In this document: one piece after another, positions 1 to 8,251 of the stretch | Layout of the letters: each line of letters starts with the position of its first letter | Numbering within the stretch: the first letter of the stretch is position 1 | DNA from: JAISGQ01 sp964500965 | GTDB taxonomy: Bacteria; Bacillota; Clostridia; Oscillospirales; Acutalibacteraceae | Assembly (NCBI GenBank): GCA_964500965.1 | Contig: CAZCQZ010000005.1 | Location: forward strand, 1 to 64,000 | DNA length: 64,000 nucleotides | Direction: 5' to 3' | The notes under the pieces: model-generated | What the model saw: the letters and a program-made list of their open reading frames with translations, nothing else | Told to the model about the DNA's origin: nothing | The model's database searches: none | Translations under genes and position numbers: made by a program

Positions 1-1
1 T

Positions 2-317
2 AAAGATTGCAACCGTGCGTTAAAGTTTTACAGTGATATGTTCGGGTTTCAACTGCTTCAAGACAACGATGAAATATGGAGTTGACAAACAACTTGTACT
101 TACAGGAATCGAATTACCGGGAACAATTCACGAAAAGAAAAATCATTCCGAATTATATTTTGAAGAATCCGATATAGAAAAATTTGTAGCACGACTTGAG
201 ACGCTCTATCCTGAAACCGAATATGTCAATCGTCTAATGTCACACAGTTGGGGGCAAAAGGTGGTCAGATTTTATGACCCTGACGGTAATCTTATCGAAG
301 TCGGAACACCTGTTTAA
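2..317 (+). pseudogene. VOC/glyoxalase-fold protein, frame-shifted, 5' end cut by window
   Basis: The gene resembles vicinal-oxygen-chelate (glyoxalase/bleomycin-resistance) proteins. Frame 2 gives DCNRALKFYSDMFGFQLLQDND from base 5. Frame 1 continues well from base 76 as MELTNNLYLQE, and frame 3 carries the C-terminal half from about base 141 (SELYFEES, then VVRFYDPDGNLIEVG, the typical family ending). One missing G at about 71 would restore DGNMEL, and a second slip lies in the A-rich tract 133-142. The gene is therefore either a pseudogene or carries two homopolymer sequencing errors. The metal ligand Glu of the LIEVG motif is present. No substrate can be assigned. Confidence 0.65.
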
Positions 318-439
318 TCCCGCTCGACAGATTTCGGCTTGACGAACGGAAAAGTATGGTTGCACTTTTACCGATATGATTTCGTTTTTAAATGGAACCA
401 AATAAAGCCATTTGTTTCTATATTCCGCCGAACAAACCG

Positions 440-477
440 CAAGACAGCAGAAACGAAAGTTTCTGCTGTCTTGTTTT
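440..477. terminator. Intrinsic terminator, perfect 15-bp stem
   Basis: Perfect inverted repeat 440-454/459-473 with a GAAA tetraloop, followed by TTTT on the plus strand. It sits between the converging VOC remnant and the lipoprotein gene and could serve both. Confidence 0.8.
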
Positions 478-498
478 CGGAAATTATTCAAATATCCG

Positions 499-1353
499 TT
501 AACGACCGTAGGTCTGATAATACACATCATATTCGCCGCTTTCGGAGCAGGCGAATATCATAATCTGAAGCGTATTTTCGTCGAGCATTGTTCCGTAATA
601 CTCGTTTTTGGCGAATGTATCGGACTCGTCGGGCATAAACATCACTGTCCACGCTTCGTTTACGCAACCCTCGTACATTGCGCACTGCTGAACCATAACG
701 GGTCTATCCCACAGCGACAGCTCGTTGCCGTCATTATCGGTGTTAACAAAGTTGACCGTCAAACCGTCTTCGGTTGCGAAGAAAGAAACTGCACCGCTCA
801 GCCCAAGCAACTCAGCATCAAATTCACAGTCGTCAACAGTATGAGTTAAAAGCTCCCAGCTTCCTGCCAGGTCCGCCGCACAAAACTCCTCGCCGTTGGA
901 GGGAAATTCAATATTGTTCTCAAAAAGGAGCTTGTCGCCGTTTTCGTCCGTGAACAGCAGGCATATACCGTCGGGGTCGTAGTCAATTTTCAGAGATTCT
1001 CCGAAATCGGGCACGCTGAAGGTCAATTCATTTACAGTCTCATCATAGCTCCATTCACATTCGGCGTAATCCTCATAGCCCTCAACATACACGCCGTTGC
1101 TGACATAGTGGAACTTTGCGTTTCCGTCGGGATAGAAAATAATATCCGCATACAGGTCAACATTGAGCACCGGCTCACCGTCACCGAGAGGATATGCCGG
1201 AATAAACTGAACGGCAGTCCAGTAAGAGTTGGCAAAGTATTTATCGGAAACGTGTACGGTTTCGGGGGACGATGTATCATCGGTCTTTTCACCGCAGGCT
1301 GCAAGTCCTATGCAAAGCATGACAGCACATAAAACAGCAATAATTTTTTTCAT
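499..1353 (-). CDS. Putative lipoprotein of unknown function
   Basis: 284 aa. A type II signal peptide is clear: MKK, a hydrophobic core and lipobox LAAC with the lipidated Cys at residue 20. The protein should be anchored on the outer face of the membrane after Lgt/Lsp processing. The mature part is acidic, with repeated Trp/Tyr-containing beta-type stretches (NSYWTAV, ECEWSYDE, GSWELL) resembling two copies of a lipocalin-like domain. The start is supported by GGAAAGGA upstream. It is 22 bases downstream of the AIM24-family gene on the same strand, so the two are probably co-transcribed. I do not recognise a specific family. Confidence 0.8.
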   Translation of the reverse strand: MKKIIAVLCAVMLCIGLAACGEKTDDTSSPETVHVSDKYFANSYWTAVQFIPAYPLGDGEPVLNVDLYADIIFYPDGNAKFHYVSNGVYVEGYEDYAECEWSYDETVNELTFSVPDFGESLKIDYDPDGICLLFTDENGDKLLFENNIEFPSNGEEFCAADLAGSWELLTHTVDDCEFDAELLGLSGAVSFFATEDGLTVNFVNTDNDGNELSLWDRPVMVQQCAMYEGCVNEAWTVMFMPDESDTFAKNEYYGTMLDENTLQIMIFACSESGEYDVYYQTYGR

Positions 1354-1375
1354 ATCAGTTCATCCTTTCCGATTA

Positions 1376-2053
1376 TCAGGAAGTGGCAATGTGTCCGCTA
1401 AGCGAGCCGGCAACTGCGGATATCGGCATTGTCTGAAGAATAATCCTGCCGGGGCCCGTAACTACCGTATTAAATATGCCCTCTCCGCCGAACATCATGT
1501 TCTTTATGCCCTTGTTTGCGCGAATGTCCATTGTGCAGGTTGCTGACATCGCCGCAAGATAGCCGGTGTCAACAATCATGGACTGACCTGCCGCCAGCTC
1601 GTATTCGACGGCATGACCGTCAATTTCGATAAGCGCGGTTCCGTGACCTGAAAGCTTCTGCATTATGAAGCCCTCTCCTCCGAAAAAGCCTGCGCCCAGC
1701 TTCTTCTGGAAAAATACCGACAGCGTGACAGTCTCATCACTTGCCAAAAAGCCGGATTTCTGAACAATCAGCTCGTTGCCCGGTGCGATTTCGTAGGCAC
1801 GAATCGAGCCGGGGAAGCTTGATGCGAAAGCAATCTGCCCTACACCGTTTTCGGCGGTGTATTTATTCTGGAACATGGATTCGCCGGAAAATGCCCGACC
1901 TATCATTTTGCCAAGACCGCCTGTGCCCTGCGTTTCCATTCTGAGATTCGGCGTCATCCAGCTCATTGAGCCACGTTCGGTGATGACAGACTGACCTGCT
2001 TCAAGAGTGCATATTGCAACCGGCAACGGCTCCCCAATAATCTGATACTTCAT
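1376..2053 (-). CDS. AIM24/TIGR00266 family protein
   Basis: 225 aa, the usual length for the TIGR00266/AIM24 family, a beta-sandwich protein of uncertain function common in Firmicutes. Family-typical features are the opening MKYQIIGEPLPV, the motif GSMSWM near residue 30, glycine-rich FFGGEGF around residue 125, and a late FGGEGIFNTVVTGPG segment. There is no signal peptide or membrane segment, so it is cytosolic. The start follows a strong AAAGGAGAG site. A candidate promoter lies at 2154-2182. It probably heads a two-gene unit with the lipoprotein. Confidence 0.88.
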   Translation of the reverse strand: MKYQIIGEPLPVAICTLEAGQSVITERGSMSWMTPNLRMETQGTGGLGKMIGRAFSGESMFQNKYTAENGVGQIAFASSFPGSIRAYEIAPGNELIVQKSGFLASDETVTLSVFFQKKLGAGFFGGEGFIMQKLSGHGTALIEIDGHAVEYELAAGQSMIVDTGYLAAMSATCTMDIRANKGIKNMMFGGEGIFNTVVTGPGRIILQTMPISAVAGSLSGHIATS

Positions 2054-2153
2054 TGTTTACTCTCTCCTTTTGTTGATTTTGCGCCTTTAGGATAACTTAT
2101 GATATTCATTGCATTTTCATAATATTCTGCGACTTTCATCATAAGTCGATATT

Positions 2154-2182
2154 ATTTTATCAAATATCGGTTGCAATTGCAA
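2154..2182 (-). promoter_or_regulatory. Candidate sigma-A promoter for the AIM24-lipoprotein unit
   Basis: On the minus strand TTGCAA (2182-2177), 17-base spacer, TAAAAT (2159-2154). It leaves a leader of about 95 bases before the start at 2053. The rest of 2054-2232 is AT-rich, with no gene visible. Confidence 0.5.
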
Positions 2183-2232
2183 TAGTATAATACTTTTTTC
2201 CAAAAAGGCAAAAGTAAAATCTCTTTTTTCTC

Positions 2233-2261
2233 TTGACAAACCGCAACACCTGGTTTAAACT
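2233..2261 (+). promoter_or_regulatory. Sigma-A promoter for the ABC transporter operon
   Basis: TTGACA (2233-2238), 17-base spacer, TAAACT (2256-2261). The octamer GGTTTAAA occurs at 2252 and again at 2277, and an imperfect dyad (CTGTAAAT / TTTTACGG) lies between them. These could form an operator, but no regulator gene is near. Confidence 0.65.
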
Positions 2262-2326
2262 GTAAATAAATTTTACGGTTTAAAGCTTCAACGCATTAAA
2301 TTACGTGGTACAAAAGGAGAATTATA

Positions 2327-3295
2327 ATGAAAAAGACGGTTTTGAGAATTATGGCTGCCGTTATGGCTCTTGCGGTGATGGTCTGCTGTTTCGCAGGCTG
2401 TAACACGAAAGAGGACGGCAAGTATACAATCGGCATTTGTCAGCTTGTCACCCACGACGCCCTTGATGCGGCAACGCAGGGCTTTAAGGACGCGGTTATT
2501 GCCGGTCTGGGCGAAGAAAACGTAACTTTCCTTGAGCAGAATGCCGCAGGTGAAAACAACATCTGCACGACTATCGTAGGCGATTTTGTGGCAAAGGACG
2601 TTGACCTTATTATGGCAAACGCCACCGGCTCACTTCAGGCGGCGGCAAACGCCACTGTCACAATCCCCGTTCTCGGCACATCAATTACCGAATACGGCGT
2701 GGCTCTCAGCATTGATAATTTTAACGGCACTGTCGGCGGAAACATTTCCGGCACTTCCGACCTTGCACCTCTCACCGAGCAGGCTCAAATGATTATCGAC
2801 CTTGTTCCCACCGCAAAGACCGTCGGTCTGCTTTACTGCTCCGCAGAGCCTAACTCCGCTTATCAGGTAGAGGTTGTGGGCGATTATCTCACGGAAAAAG
2901 GCTTGACCGTCAAGGAATATAAATTCTCCGCTTCCTCCGATGTTGCACAGGTTGCCGAAGCTGCCGCCGCAGAATGTGACGCTATCTACATTCCCACCGA
3001 CAACACCGCCGCTTCCTGCACCGAAACAATAAACAACGTTGTGCTTCCCACCAAAACACCTATCATAGCCGGTGAAGCCGGTATCTGCAAGGGCTGTGGC
3101 ATTGCGACCCTTTCCATAAGCTACTACAACCTCGGCTACAAGACCGGCGAAATGGCTGTTAAGATTCTCAAAGGCGAAGCCGACATTTCCGAAATGGCAA
3201 TTGAGTATGACGATGCTCCCGTTAAGAAATACAACCCCGAAATCTGCGAGGAGCTGGGAATCACTCCTCCCGATGGCTATGAGCCTATTGACTGA
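2327..3295 (+). CDS. ABC transporter substrate-binding lipoprotein (DUF534/TrpX-like)
   Basis: 322 aa extracellular binding protein, lipid-anchored at Cys25 (FAGC lipobox). The mature part matches the ABC_sub_bind/DUF534 family: YTIGICQLVTHDALD at the start, VDLIMANATGSLQAA, then the second lobe TVGLLYCSAEPNS, CDAIYIPTDNTAAS and LGYKTGEMAVKIL near the end. This family serves importers such as TrpXYZ for tryptophan and others for unknown amino acids or purine-like ligands. The ligand cannot be read from sequence. It is first in an operon with the permease and ATPase; start preceded by AAAGGAG. Confidence 0.9.
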   Translation: MKKTVLRIMAAVMALAVMVCCFAGCNTKEDGKYTIGICQLVTHDALDAATQGFKDAVIAGLGEENVTFLEQNAAGENNICTTIVGDFVAKDVDLIMANATGSLQAAANATVTIPVLGTSITEYGVALSIDNFNGTVGGNISGTSDLAPLTEQAQMIIDLVPTAKTVGLLYCSAEPNSAYQVEVVGDYLTEKGLTVKEYKFSASSDVAQVAEAAAAECDAIYIPTDNTAASCTETINNVVLPTKTPIIAGEAGICKGCGIATLSISYYNLGYKTGEMAVKILKGEADISEMAIEYDDAPVKKYNPEICEELGITPPDGYEPID

Positions 3296-3388
3296 CGGAA
3301 ACAAGGGCAGAATATTACACTGTGTTCCTGCCAACGCAGGGACACAGTTTTCCTCGTTTAATACTACAAAATTGGAGAGATTGATTAT

Positions 3389-4297
3389 ATGGAATGGCTA
3401 GGCTTACTGAACGCATTGCCGGGTGCTGTTGCTCAGGGTATGATATGGGGCATAATGGCAATCGGCGTGTACGTTACATACAAAATACTCGACCTTGCGG
3501 ACTTGACCGTTGACGGCTCAATGGTAACAGGTATGGCTGTCTGCGCAATGCTCATGGCAAACGGCTGGAACGTTTGGCCTGCAATGGCTATGGCTTTTGT
3601 GGCAGGTATGGCAACCGGACTTGTTACCGGCATATTCCACACGGTCATGGGCATACCGGCTATACTCTCCGGTATACTTACTCAGCTTATGCTGTGGTCG
3701 GTTAACCTTAAAATAATGGGCAAGGCTAATCAGGCGTTGCCTGCAAGAAGCTTTGATGTTCTCATTACACAGCTTTACAAGTATGAAGCACTTTTAGTCC
3801 TGTTGTTTTTCTGCGCTGTTATAGTCCTCCTGCTCTACTGGTTTTTCGGTACGAAGTTCGGTACGGCTATCCGCGCCACCGGCTGTAACGAGAAAATGGC
3901 AAGGGCACAGGGTATTAACACCAGCGCAATGAAAGTCATCGGTCTGGTACTTTCAAACGGTATCGTCGCTTTCTCCGGCGCACTGCTTGCTCAGTATTCC
4001 GGTAAGGCGGACATCAACGACGGCAGAGGTGCTATTGTTATCGGACTTGCGGCGGTTATCATAGGTGATGCGCTGTTCTCAAAGCTTTCCTACAACTTCA
4101 TAATCCGTCTTTTGGGCGTAATCCTCGGCGGTATCATTTATTATATCGTCTATCAGACAGTTATTTTCCTGGGTCTTGACACCGACCTGCTGAAAATGTT
4201 CTCCGCCCTTGTGGTTGCAATCTTCCTTGCAGTGCCCCATCTTAAAAAGACCTATTTTTCAAAGCTCATAAGAAAAACGGGAAAGGAGAATGAGTAA
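3389..4297 (+). CDS. ABC transporter permease (BPD_transp_2, TrpY-like)
   Basis: 302 aa inner-membrane permease with about eight hydrophobic segments, belonging to the branched-chain/ribose-type permease family (PF02653). The segment LADLTVDGSMVTGMAV near residues 35-50 and the cytoplasmic coupling region ATGCNEKMARAQGIN near 165-180 are typical. The C-terminus is lysine-rich and cytoplasmic. It abuts the ATPase gene with no gap (stop at 4297, ATG at 4298), which indicates translational coupling. Start preceded by GGAGAG. Confidence 0.92.
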   Translation: MEWLGLLNALPGAVAQGMIWGIMAIGVYVTYKILDLADLTVDGSMVTGMAVCAMLMANGWNVWPAMAMAFVAGMATGLVTGIFHTVMGIPAILSGILTQLMLWSVNLKIMGKANQALPARSFDVLITQLYKYEALLVLLFFCAVIVLLLYWFFGTKFGTAIRATGCNEKMARAQGINTSAMKVIGLVLSNGIVAFSGALLAQYSGKADINDGRGAIVIGLAAVIIGDALFSKLSYNFIIRLLGVILGGIIYYIVYQTVIFLGLDTDLLKMFSALVVAIFLAVPHLKKTYFSKLIRKTGKENE

Positions 4298-5092
4298 ATG
4301 CTGGAGATTAAAAACATAACTAAAATATTCAATGCCGGCACCGTTAACGAAAAGCTTGCCCTCGATAAGCTTTCGCTTACCCTTAATGACGGCGATTTTG
4401 TAACGGTCATAGGCGGCAACGGCGCAGGTAAATCCACCCTGCTCAACTCCATTGCAGGCACTTATCCCGTTGACGGCGGTCAAATTCTTATCGACGGCGT
4501 TAATATTACCAAAAAGCCGGAATACAAGCGCGCAAAGTTCATCGGTCGTGTTTTTCAGGACCCCATGGTGGGTACTGCCGCAGATATGTGGATTGAGGAA
4601 AACATGGCGCTTGCAGACCAGCGCGGAGAGGTCAGAGGGCTTACCTGGTCAATCTCCAACGCCGACCGCGAACGCTACAGGAAACAGCTTGCGGTGCTGG
4701 GTCTTGGACTTGAGGACAGACTTTCCACAAAGGTAGGTCTGCTTTCCGGCGGTCAGCGACAGGCAATCACTTTGCTTATGGCGGCTATGAATCACCCGAA
4801 GCTGTTGCTTCTTGACGAGCATACCGCCGCTCTTGACCCGAAAACCGCATCAAAGGTGCTGGAGATTACACAGCAGATTGTCGAAAAAGAAAATCTCACC
4901 ACTTTGATGATTACCCACAATATGAAAGATGCTATCGCAATCGGAAACCGCCTGATTATGATGAATAACGGCAGCATAATTTACGATATTTCCGGCGAGG
5001 ATAAAAAGAAACTCACCGTGTCCGACCTTATGGAGCTTTTCGCGAAGGCAAGCGACGGCAATTTCGCAAACGACCGTATGCTTTTGGGATAA
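4298..5092 (+). CDS. ABC transporter ATP-binding protein (TrpZ-like)
   Basis: 264 aa cytosolic ATPase powering the importer encoded by the two preceding genes. Walker A is GGNGAGKST at residues 39-47, the Q-loop VFQDP lies at 85-89, the signature LSGGQ at 149-153 and Walker B LLLLDE at 169-174, followed by the D-loop (ALDP) and an ITHN H-loop. The ribosome site GGAGAATGAG lies inside the end of the permease gene. No terminator follows immediately. Confidence 0.93.
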   Translation: MLEIKNITKIFNAGTVNEKLALDKLSLTLNDGDFVTVIGGNGAGKSTLLNSIAGTYPVDGGQILIDGVNITKKPEYKRAKFIGRVFQDPMVGTAADMWIEENMALADQRGEVRGLTWSISNADRERYRKQLAVLGLGLEDRLSTKVGLLSGGQRQAITLLMAAMNHPKLLLLDEHTAALDPKTASKVLEITQQIVEKENLTTLMITHNMKDAIAIGNRLIMMNNGSIIYDISGEDKKKLTVSDLMELFAKASDGNFANDRMLLG

Positions 5093-5230
5093 ACCTTTAC
5101 AAGGTGTTCGGTCAATCGCATAACGGGACACCGGAGGACGTCGTTCCCTACTACAGTGTTTCAGTTAAAGCTTTACATTGTTGCAAGCTTCAAACTATAT
5201 CGAAATCTCTAACTCTTTCTAACGCTTAAT
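5093..5230. other. Intergenic stretch, no gene seen
   Basis: No coding region is supported. 5121-5155 is GC-rich (CGGGACACCGGAGGACG, then CGTTCCC) and can fold into a weak hairpin. It is possibly another dispersed repeat, but no second copy occurs in the window. Confidence 0.4.
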
Positions 5231-5480
5231 GTCTCATTTCTTTGCTTGCCCAAAGAAACGAGACGCAAAGAAACGGCACTCAAGAGGGGAAAGTTTCGAT
5301 AAACAAAATCGCTTGCGATTTTGTACTTCCCATCTCTTGAGAATCTCCCCTTTCAACGACCAAAAGGGATTGATACCGATCTTCTCATACCAGCCTTGCT
5401 CAGTTCCCTTTTGGAATACCCTTTACAGGGCGCGTTGCTTGTGCTGTGTTGAAAATGCAAGTCTTATTGTAAAGTTTTAA
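5231..5480 (+). repeat. Structured dispersed repeat, copy 1
   Basis: About 250 bases, matched in inverted orientation at 36290-36500. It holds several hairpins: 5231-5244/5251-5264 (GTCTCATTTCTTTG arm); CTCAAGAG 5279-5286 with CTCTTGAG 5334-5341, enclosing a 10-bp inner hairpin 5303-5312/5315-5324; and CCAAAAGGG 5360-5368 with CCCTTTTGG 5406-5414. The third hairpin and the flanks are shared with copy 2. The central hairpin is present in both copies but with different stem sequence. An 83-codon open frame across it has no protein character. Confidence 0.75.
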
Positions 5481-5537
5481 ACAAAGCAAGGTGCTACGGC
5501 TGAAAATTTAAAGCGTTTGAAACTTATCAATTACTAT

Positions 5538-5569
5538 GGGGTGTAAAAAACGTAGGTTTTTTACACCCC
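5538..5569. terminator. Terminator-like hairpin
   Basis: Perfect 14-bp stem GGGGTGTAAAAAAC (5538-5551) / 5556-5569 with loop GTAG. It lacks a long T-run after the stem but belongs to the recurring GTAAAA/TTTTAC terminator family of this window. It separates the repeat region from the next promoter. Confidence 0.6.
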
Positions 5570-5581
5570 CTGTTTGCGTGC

Positions 5582-5610
5582 TTGACAGGTGATAGCAAGG
5601 GTGATATATT
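5582..5610 (+). promoter_or_regulatory. Sigma-A promoter for the lgt operon
   Basis: TTGACA (5582-5587), 17-base spacer, TATATT (5605-5610), about 45 bases before the first gene. Confidence 0.7.
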
Positions 5611-5653
5611 TTAATTTAAGATAATATTGATTCTTTGGCAGTGAGGTGTTCCG

Positions 5654-6076
5654 ATGAGCAGACAACTGAAAAATACCGACCGTGAAAGCGAAAACATATG
5701 CGTGGTGAGAACTCCGGAGGGTCGTGCGGCTGAAAAACGCCGCGGCACAAAGGAGGACAGACCTGCCTACGTCATATTTTCCGTTCTCTCACTGCTGTGT
5801 ACTGTCGGAGCAGTGTTCTCTCTTGAGCTTGTAAGCTCCTTAAAGTTGCTTTGCCTTATCCCGGCAGGGTTTGCACTGGCATTTGCGATTCTGGCGAAAT
5901 CAAAACGCACCGGCGTGCTTTCCGTTATGGCTCTTGTTTTCGCCATTATCGGAGCTTTTGCGGTGTGTACAATATCCGTTGCCTGTGTTTGTGTCAGCGG
6001 ATTTGTTCACGAAGCAAAATCAGAGCACCTTGACCCTCTGATTGACAAGGTGACAGAATGGCTGCCCTGGAAATAA
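5654..6076 (+). CDS. Small membrane protein of unknown function
   Basis: 140 aa. A charged N-terminal 35 residues (KRRGTKEDR) precedes three hydrophobic segments at about residues 38-58, 62-80 and 88-115. The C-terminal tail (HLDPLIDKVTEWLPWK) is amphipathic. Start supported by GTGAGGTG. It ends 21 bases before lgt and shares its promoter, so a membrane or envelope role is likely, but the family is not recognised. Confidence 0.7.
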   Translation: MSRQLKNTDRESENICVVRTPEGRAAEKRRGTKEDRPAYVIFSVLSLLCTVGAVFSLELVSSLKLLCLIPAGFALAFAILAKSKRTGVLSVMALVFAIIGAFAVCTISVACVCVSGFVHEAKSEHLDPLIDKVTEWLPWK

Positions 6077-6097
6077 CCGAACAGGAGTTGACCCCGA

Positions 6098-6901
6098 TTG
6101 CTTCCATACATAAATATATTCGGTCTTGAAGTGCCCATGTACGGGCTTATGATAGTACTCGGCGTGATACTTGCGGTTATACTGGCAGTTTACAGAGCCG
6201 GAAAAAGCCGAAAGGTATCGCGCATGGATATGTTCACCGCCTCCATGGTGGTGTTTATTGTCTCCATTTTGGGTGCAAAGATACTGTTCCTGCTGACGGA
6301 ATTTGACCTTTACTGCGGCAATTTCAGCCTGCTTATAAGCGACCCTGTTAAATACTTCGGCAATCTGGCAGGCAGCGGACTGGTTTTCTACGGCGGCTTT
6401 ATAGGCGGTGCGCTGGGAATGATTGGCTATTGCAGGGTGTTTAAGCTGAATATCATTGATTACTTTGACGCGGCAATACCCTCAATTCCGCTGGCTCACG
6501 CTTTCGGCAGACTGGGCTGTTTTTGCGCAGGGTGCTGTTACGGTCGGGAATCCGAACGCTTCGGCATTGTGTTCGGAAACGCTCTGACAGGCGTTTCGTC
6601 AACAAACAAGGTTATCCCCACCCAGCTTATCGAAGCCTGCTTTAATCTTATTCTGTGCGCCGTCCTTATTCTTTACGCAAGACGTGAACGCAAGAGAGGA
6701 ACGGTCATGGGACTGTATATGGTTTGCTACGGCGTGTTCCGCTTCTTTATCGAATACCTGCGCGATGACGAAATACGCGGCGCGTTTTTGTGGTTTTCCA
6801 CGTCACAGTGGATAAGCCTTGTGCTGATAATTCCGATTGGTATATTGCTGCTTTGCGGCATTGGCGAAAGGCTTTCCGCAAAAAAGGAAAAGGAGAGCTG
6901 A
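6098..6901 (+). CDS. lgt: Prolipoprotein diacylglyceryl transferase
   Basis: 267 aa integral membrane enzyme that moves diacylglyceryl from phosphatidylglycerol to the lipobox Cys of prolipoproteins. The Lgt signature is present: HAFGRLGC at residues 134-141 with the conserved His and Arg. Earlier family segments are also visible (VPMYGLMIVLG, GLVFYGGFIGG) and the C-terminal YGVFRFFIEYLRDD. About seven membrane helices are expected. The start is TTG at 6098, with AGGAG eleven bases upstream; no ATG fits. It serves lipoproteins such as those at 499 and 2327. rsmE follows one base later. Confidence 0.95.
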   Translation: MLPYINIFGLEVPMYGLMIVLGVILAVILAVYRAGKSRKVSRMDMFTASMVVFIVSILGAKILFLLTEFDLYCGNFSLLISDPVKYFGNLAGSGLVFYGGFIGGALGMIGYCRVFKLNIIDYFDAAIPSIPLAHAFGRLGCFCAGCCYGRESERFGIVFGNALTGVSSTNKVIPTQLIEACFNLILCAVLILYARRERKRGTVMGLYMVCYGVFRFFIEYLRDDEIRGAFLWFSTSQWISLVLIIPIGILLLCGIGERLSAKKEKES

Positions 6902-6902
6902 A

Positions 6903-7634
6903 ATGCCCAGATTTTTTATAAGCAAAGGTGCTGTTGCGGATAACCGTGCGGTTATCACCGGTGAGGACGCACAGCATATTTCAAAATCACTGCGCATGAG
7001 GACAGGCGAGCACCTGACACTGTGCGATTGTTGCGGAACGGACTACGAGTGCGTTATAAACGGTTTTTCCGAGGGTACGGTTTACCTTGAGATTGAATCG
7101 GAAACACCTACGAAATCCGAGCCGAGCTGTCGGGTAACGCTGTATCAGGGCTATCCGAAAGCCGACAAGCTTGAGCTTATAACCGAAAAGGCGGTGGAGC
7201 TTGGAGTTAGCGAAATCGTGCCGGTGCTAATGTCCCGTTCCATAGCACGTCCCGACGAAAAAAGTGCCGCAAAGAAAAGCGAACGGCTTCGCCGTCACGC
7301 CCTTGAAGCCGCAAAGCAGAGCGGTCGTGGAATAATTCCCACCGTTGGCGATATGATAAGCTGGAACGAGCTTTTAAAGCGCATCGGCAGTCATGAGCTG
7401 ACCGTCACCTGCTATGAAGCCGGCGGAAAACCGCTTAGAACCTTTATAGGCAGCGCAACTGACATAGGAATCGTAATCGGACCTGAGGGCGGAATTTCCG
7501 AAAAGGAAATTGCGGAACTAACGGACGCCGGTGCCAAAACAGCAACCCTCGGCAAAAGAATTTTGCGTACCGAAACCGCCGCAATAGCCGCCGTTACCGC
7601 CGTTATGTACGAAACAGGAAACATGGACAACTAA
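6903..7634 (+). CDS. rsmE: 16S rRNA m3U1498 methyltransferase
   Basis: 243 aa SPOUT-class methyltransferase that methylates U1498 of 16S rRNA. Start chosen at 6903 (MPRFFISKG), which has AGGAGAG just upstream; the frame is open further upstream but overlaps lgt. Motifs: N-terminal PUA-like RNA-binding part (AQHISKSLRMRTGE), KADKLELITEKAVELGV in the middle, and the knotted SAM site IGPEGGISEKEIAEL plus LGKRILRTETAA near the C-terminus. Co-transcribed with lgt and followed by a terminator at 7640. Confidence 0.95.
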   Translation: MPRFFISKGAVADNRAVITGEDAQHISKSLRMRTGEHLTLCDCCGTDYECVINGFSEGTVYLEIESETPTKSEPSCRVTLYQGYPKADKLELITEKAVELGVSEIVPVLMSRSIARPDEKSAAKKSERLRRHALEAAKQSGRGIIPTVGDMISWNELLKRIGSHELTVTCYEAGGKPLRTFIGSATDIGIVIGPEGGISEKEIAELTDAGAKTATLGKRILRTETAAIAAVTAVMYETGNMDN

Positions 7635-7639
7635 CAAAC

Positions 7640-7673
7640 GGGGCAGTAAAAAGCTTAAACTTTTTACTGCCCC
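7640..7673. terminator. Bidirectional terminator
   Basis: Perfect 14-bp stem GGGGCAGTAAAAAG (7640-7653) / 7660-7673 with a six-base loop, between the converging rsmE and the 7694 gene. Confidence 0.8.
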
Positions 7674-7693
7674 TCAAGCTTATTTGCAGTCCG

Positions 7694-8098
7694 CTAACCT
7701 CCGCAGGAGAAGAAGCACCTGACCGCACAGGCGGAAACCGAAATCATCAGTGAGAAGAAGAACAGCAGAAGTCCCAGAAGAATTGCGTTAAATACGCTTG
7801 TCGCAACTATACCGGTTGCAAGGAGCACCGTTGAAAACAGCACCGTACCGAGAACGCCTGTCAAAAGCGTGCCGACTGCCGAGCATACACAGCACTTGCT
7901 TTCGCCGCTTCTTCGGAGCATAGAGGTCACTACCAGAGCGCCGAGATACACTACGGCAATTCCGAATGTCACCCACAAAAACGCCGTTGACACCGTGATT
8001 GCCGCCGTCACCTGAAGAAACGTGGTAATCAGCCCGATAATTATACTCGCTATAACCGATGCGACGGTACAGCTTAATTTGAAATTGCAGTTAAACAT
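7694..8098 (-). CDS. Small four-helix membrane protein, unknown function
   Basis: 134 aa from ATG at 8098 (MFNCNFKLSC), chosen because GGGAGGTG lies 12 bases upstream; an upstream in-frame ATG at 8125 overlaps that site. Four hydrophobic helices alternate with short loops. A Cys-Cys pair (KCCVC) follows an Arg-rich loop (MLRRSGESK), and the C-terminus ends CFFSCGG. Cys-rich, Gly-ended membrane proteins like this are common in Clostridia but have no assigned function. Monocistronic, ending against the shared terminator. Confidence 0.7.
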   Translation of the reverse strand: MFNCNFKLSCTVASVIASIIIGLITTFLQVTAAITVSTAFLWVTFGIAVVYLGALVVTSMLRRSGESKCCVCSAVGTLLTGVLGTVLFSTVLLATGIVATSVFNAILLGLLLFFFSLMISVSACAVRCFFSCGG

Positions 8099-8174
8099 GA
8101 TTTTAATTTTCACCTCCCACAACATAATATGTCATTCTCTGCCGCTTTGTTACGGAGAATATGAGAAATAGACA

Positions 8175-8203
8175 TTGACACAAAACCCATGAAAATGTAT
8201 AAT
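8175..8203 (+). promoter_or_regulatory. Full-consensus sigma-A promoter
   Basis: TTGACA (8175-8180), exactly 17 bases, TATAAT (8198-8203). Transcription should start near 8210. An ATG at 8189 therefore lies upstream of the transcript, which fixes the downstream gene start at GTG 8252. Confidence 0.85.
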
Positions 8204-8251
8204 ATTTTTATAGGTTTATCCTGTATTCAACAAACTTTTAGGAGGATTATT

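Noticed and set aside
5229..5480. 83-codon frame in the intergenic repeat
   Set aside because: The second copy of the repeat does not keep the frame, and the sequence is dominated by hairpins.
8189..8251. Upstream ATG for the zinc-ribbon protein
   Set aside because: It lies between the -35 and -10 of a full-consensus promoter, hence outside the transcript; GTG 8252 has an ideal ribosome site.
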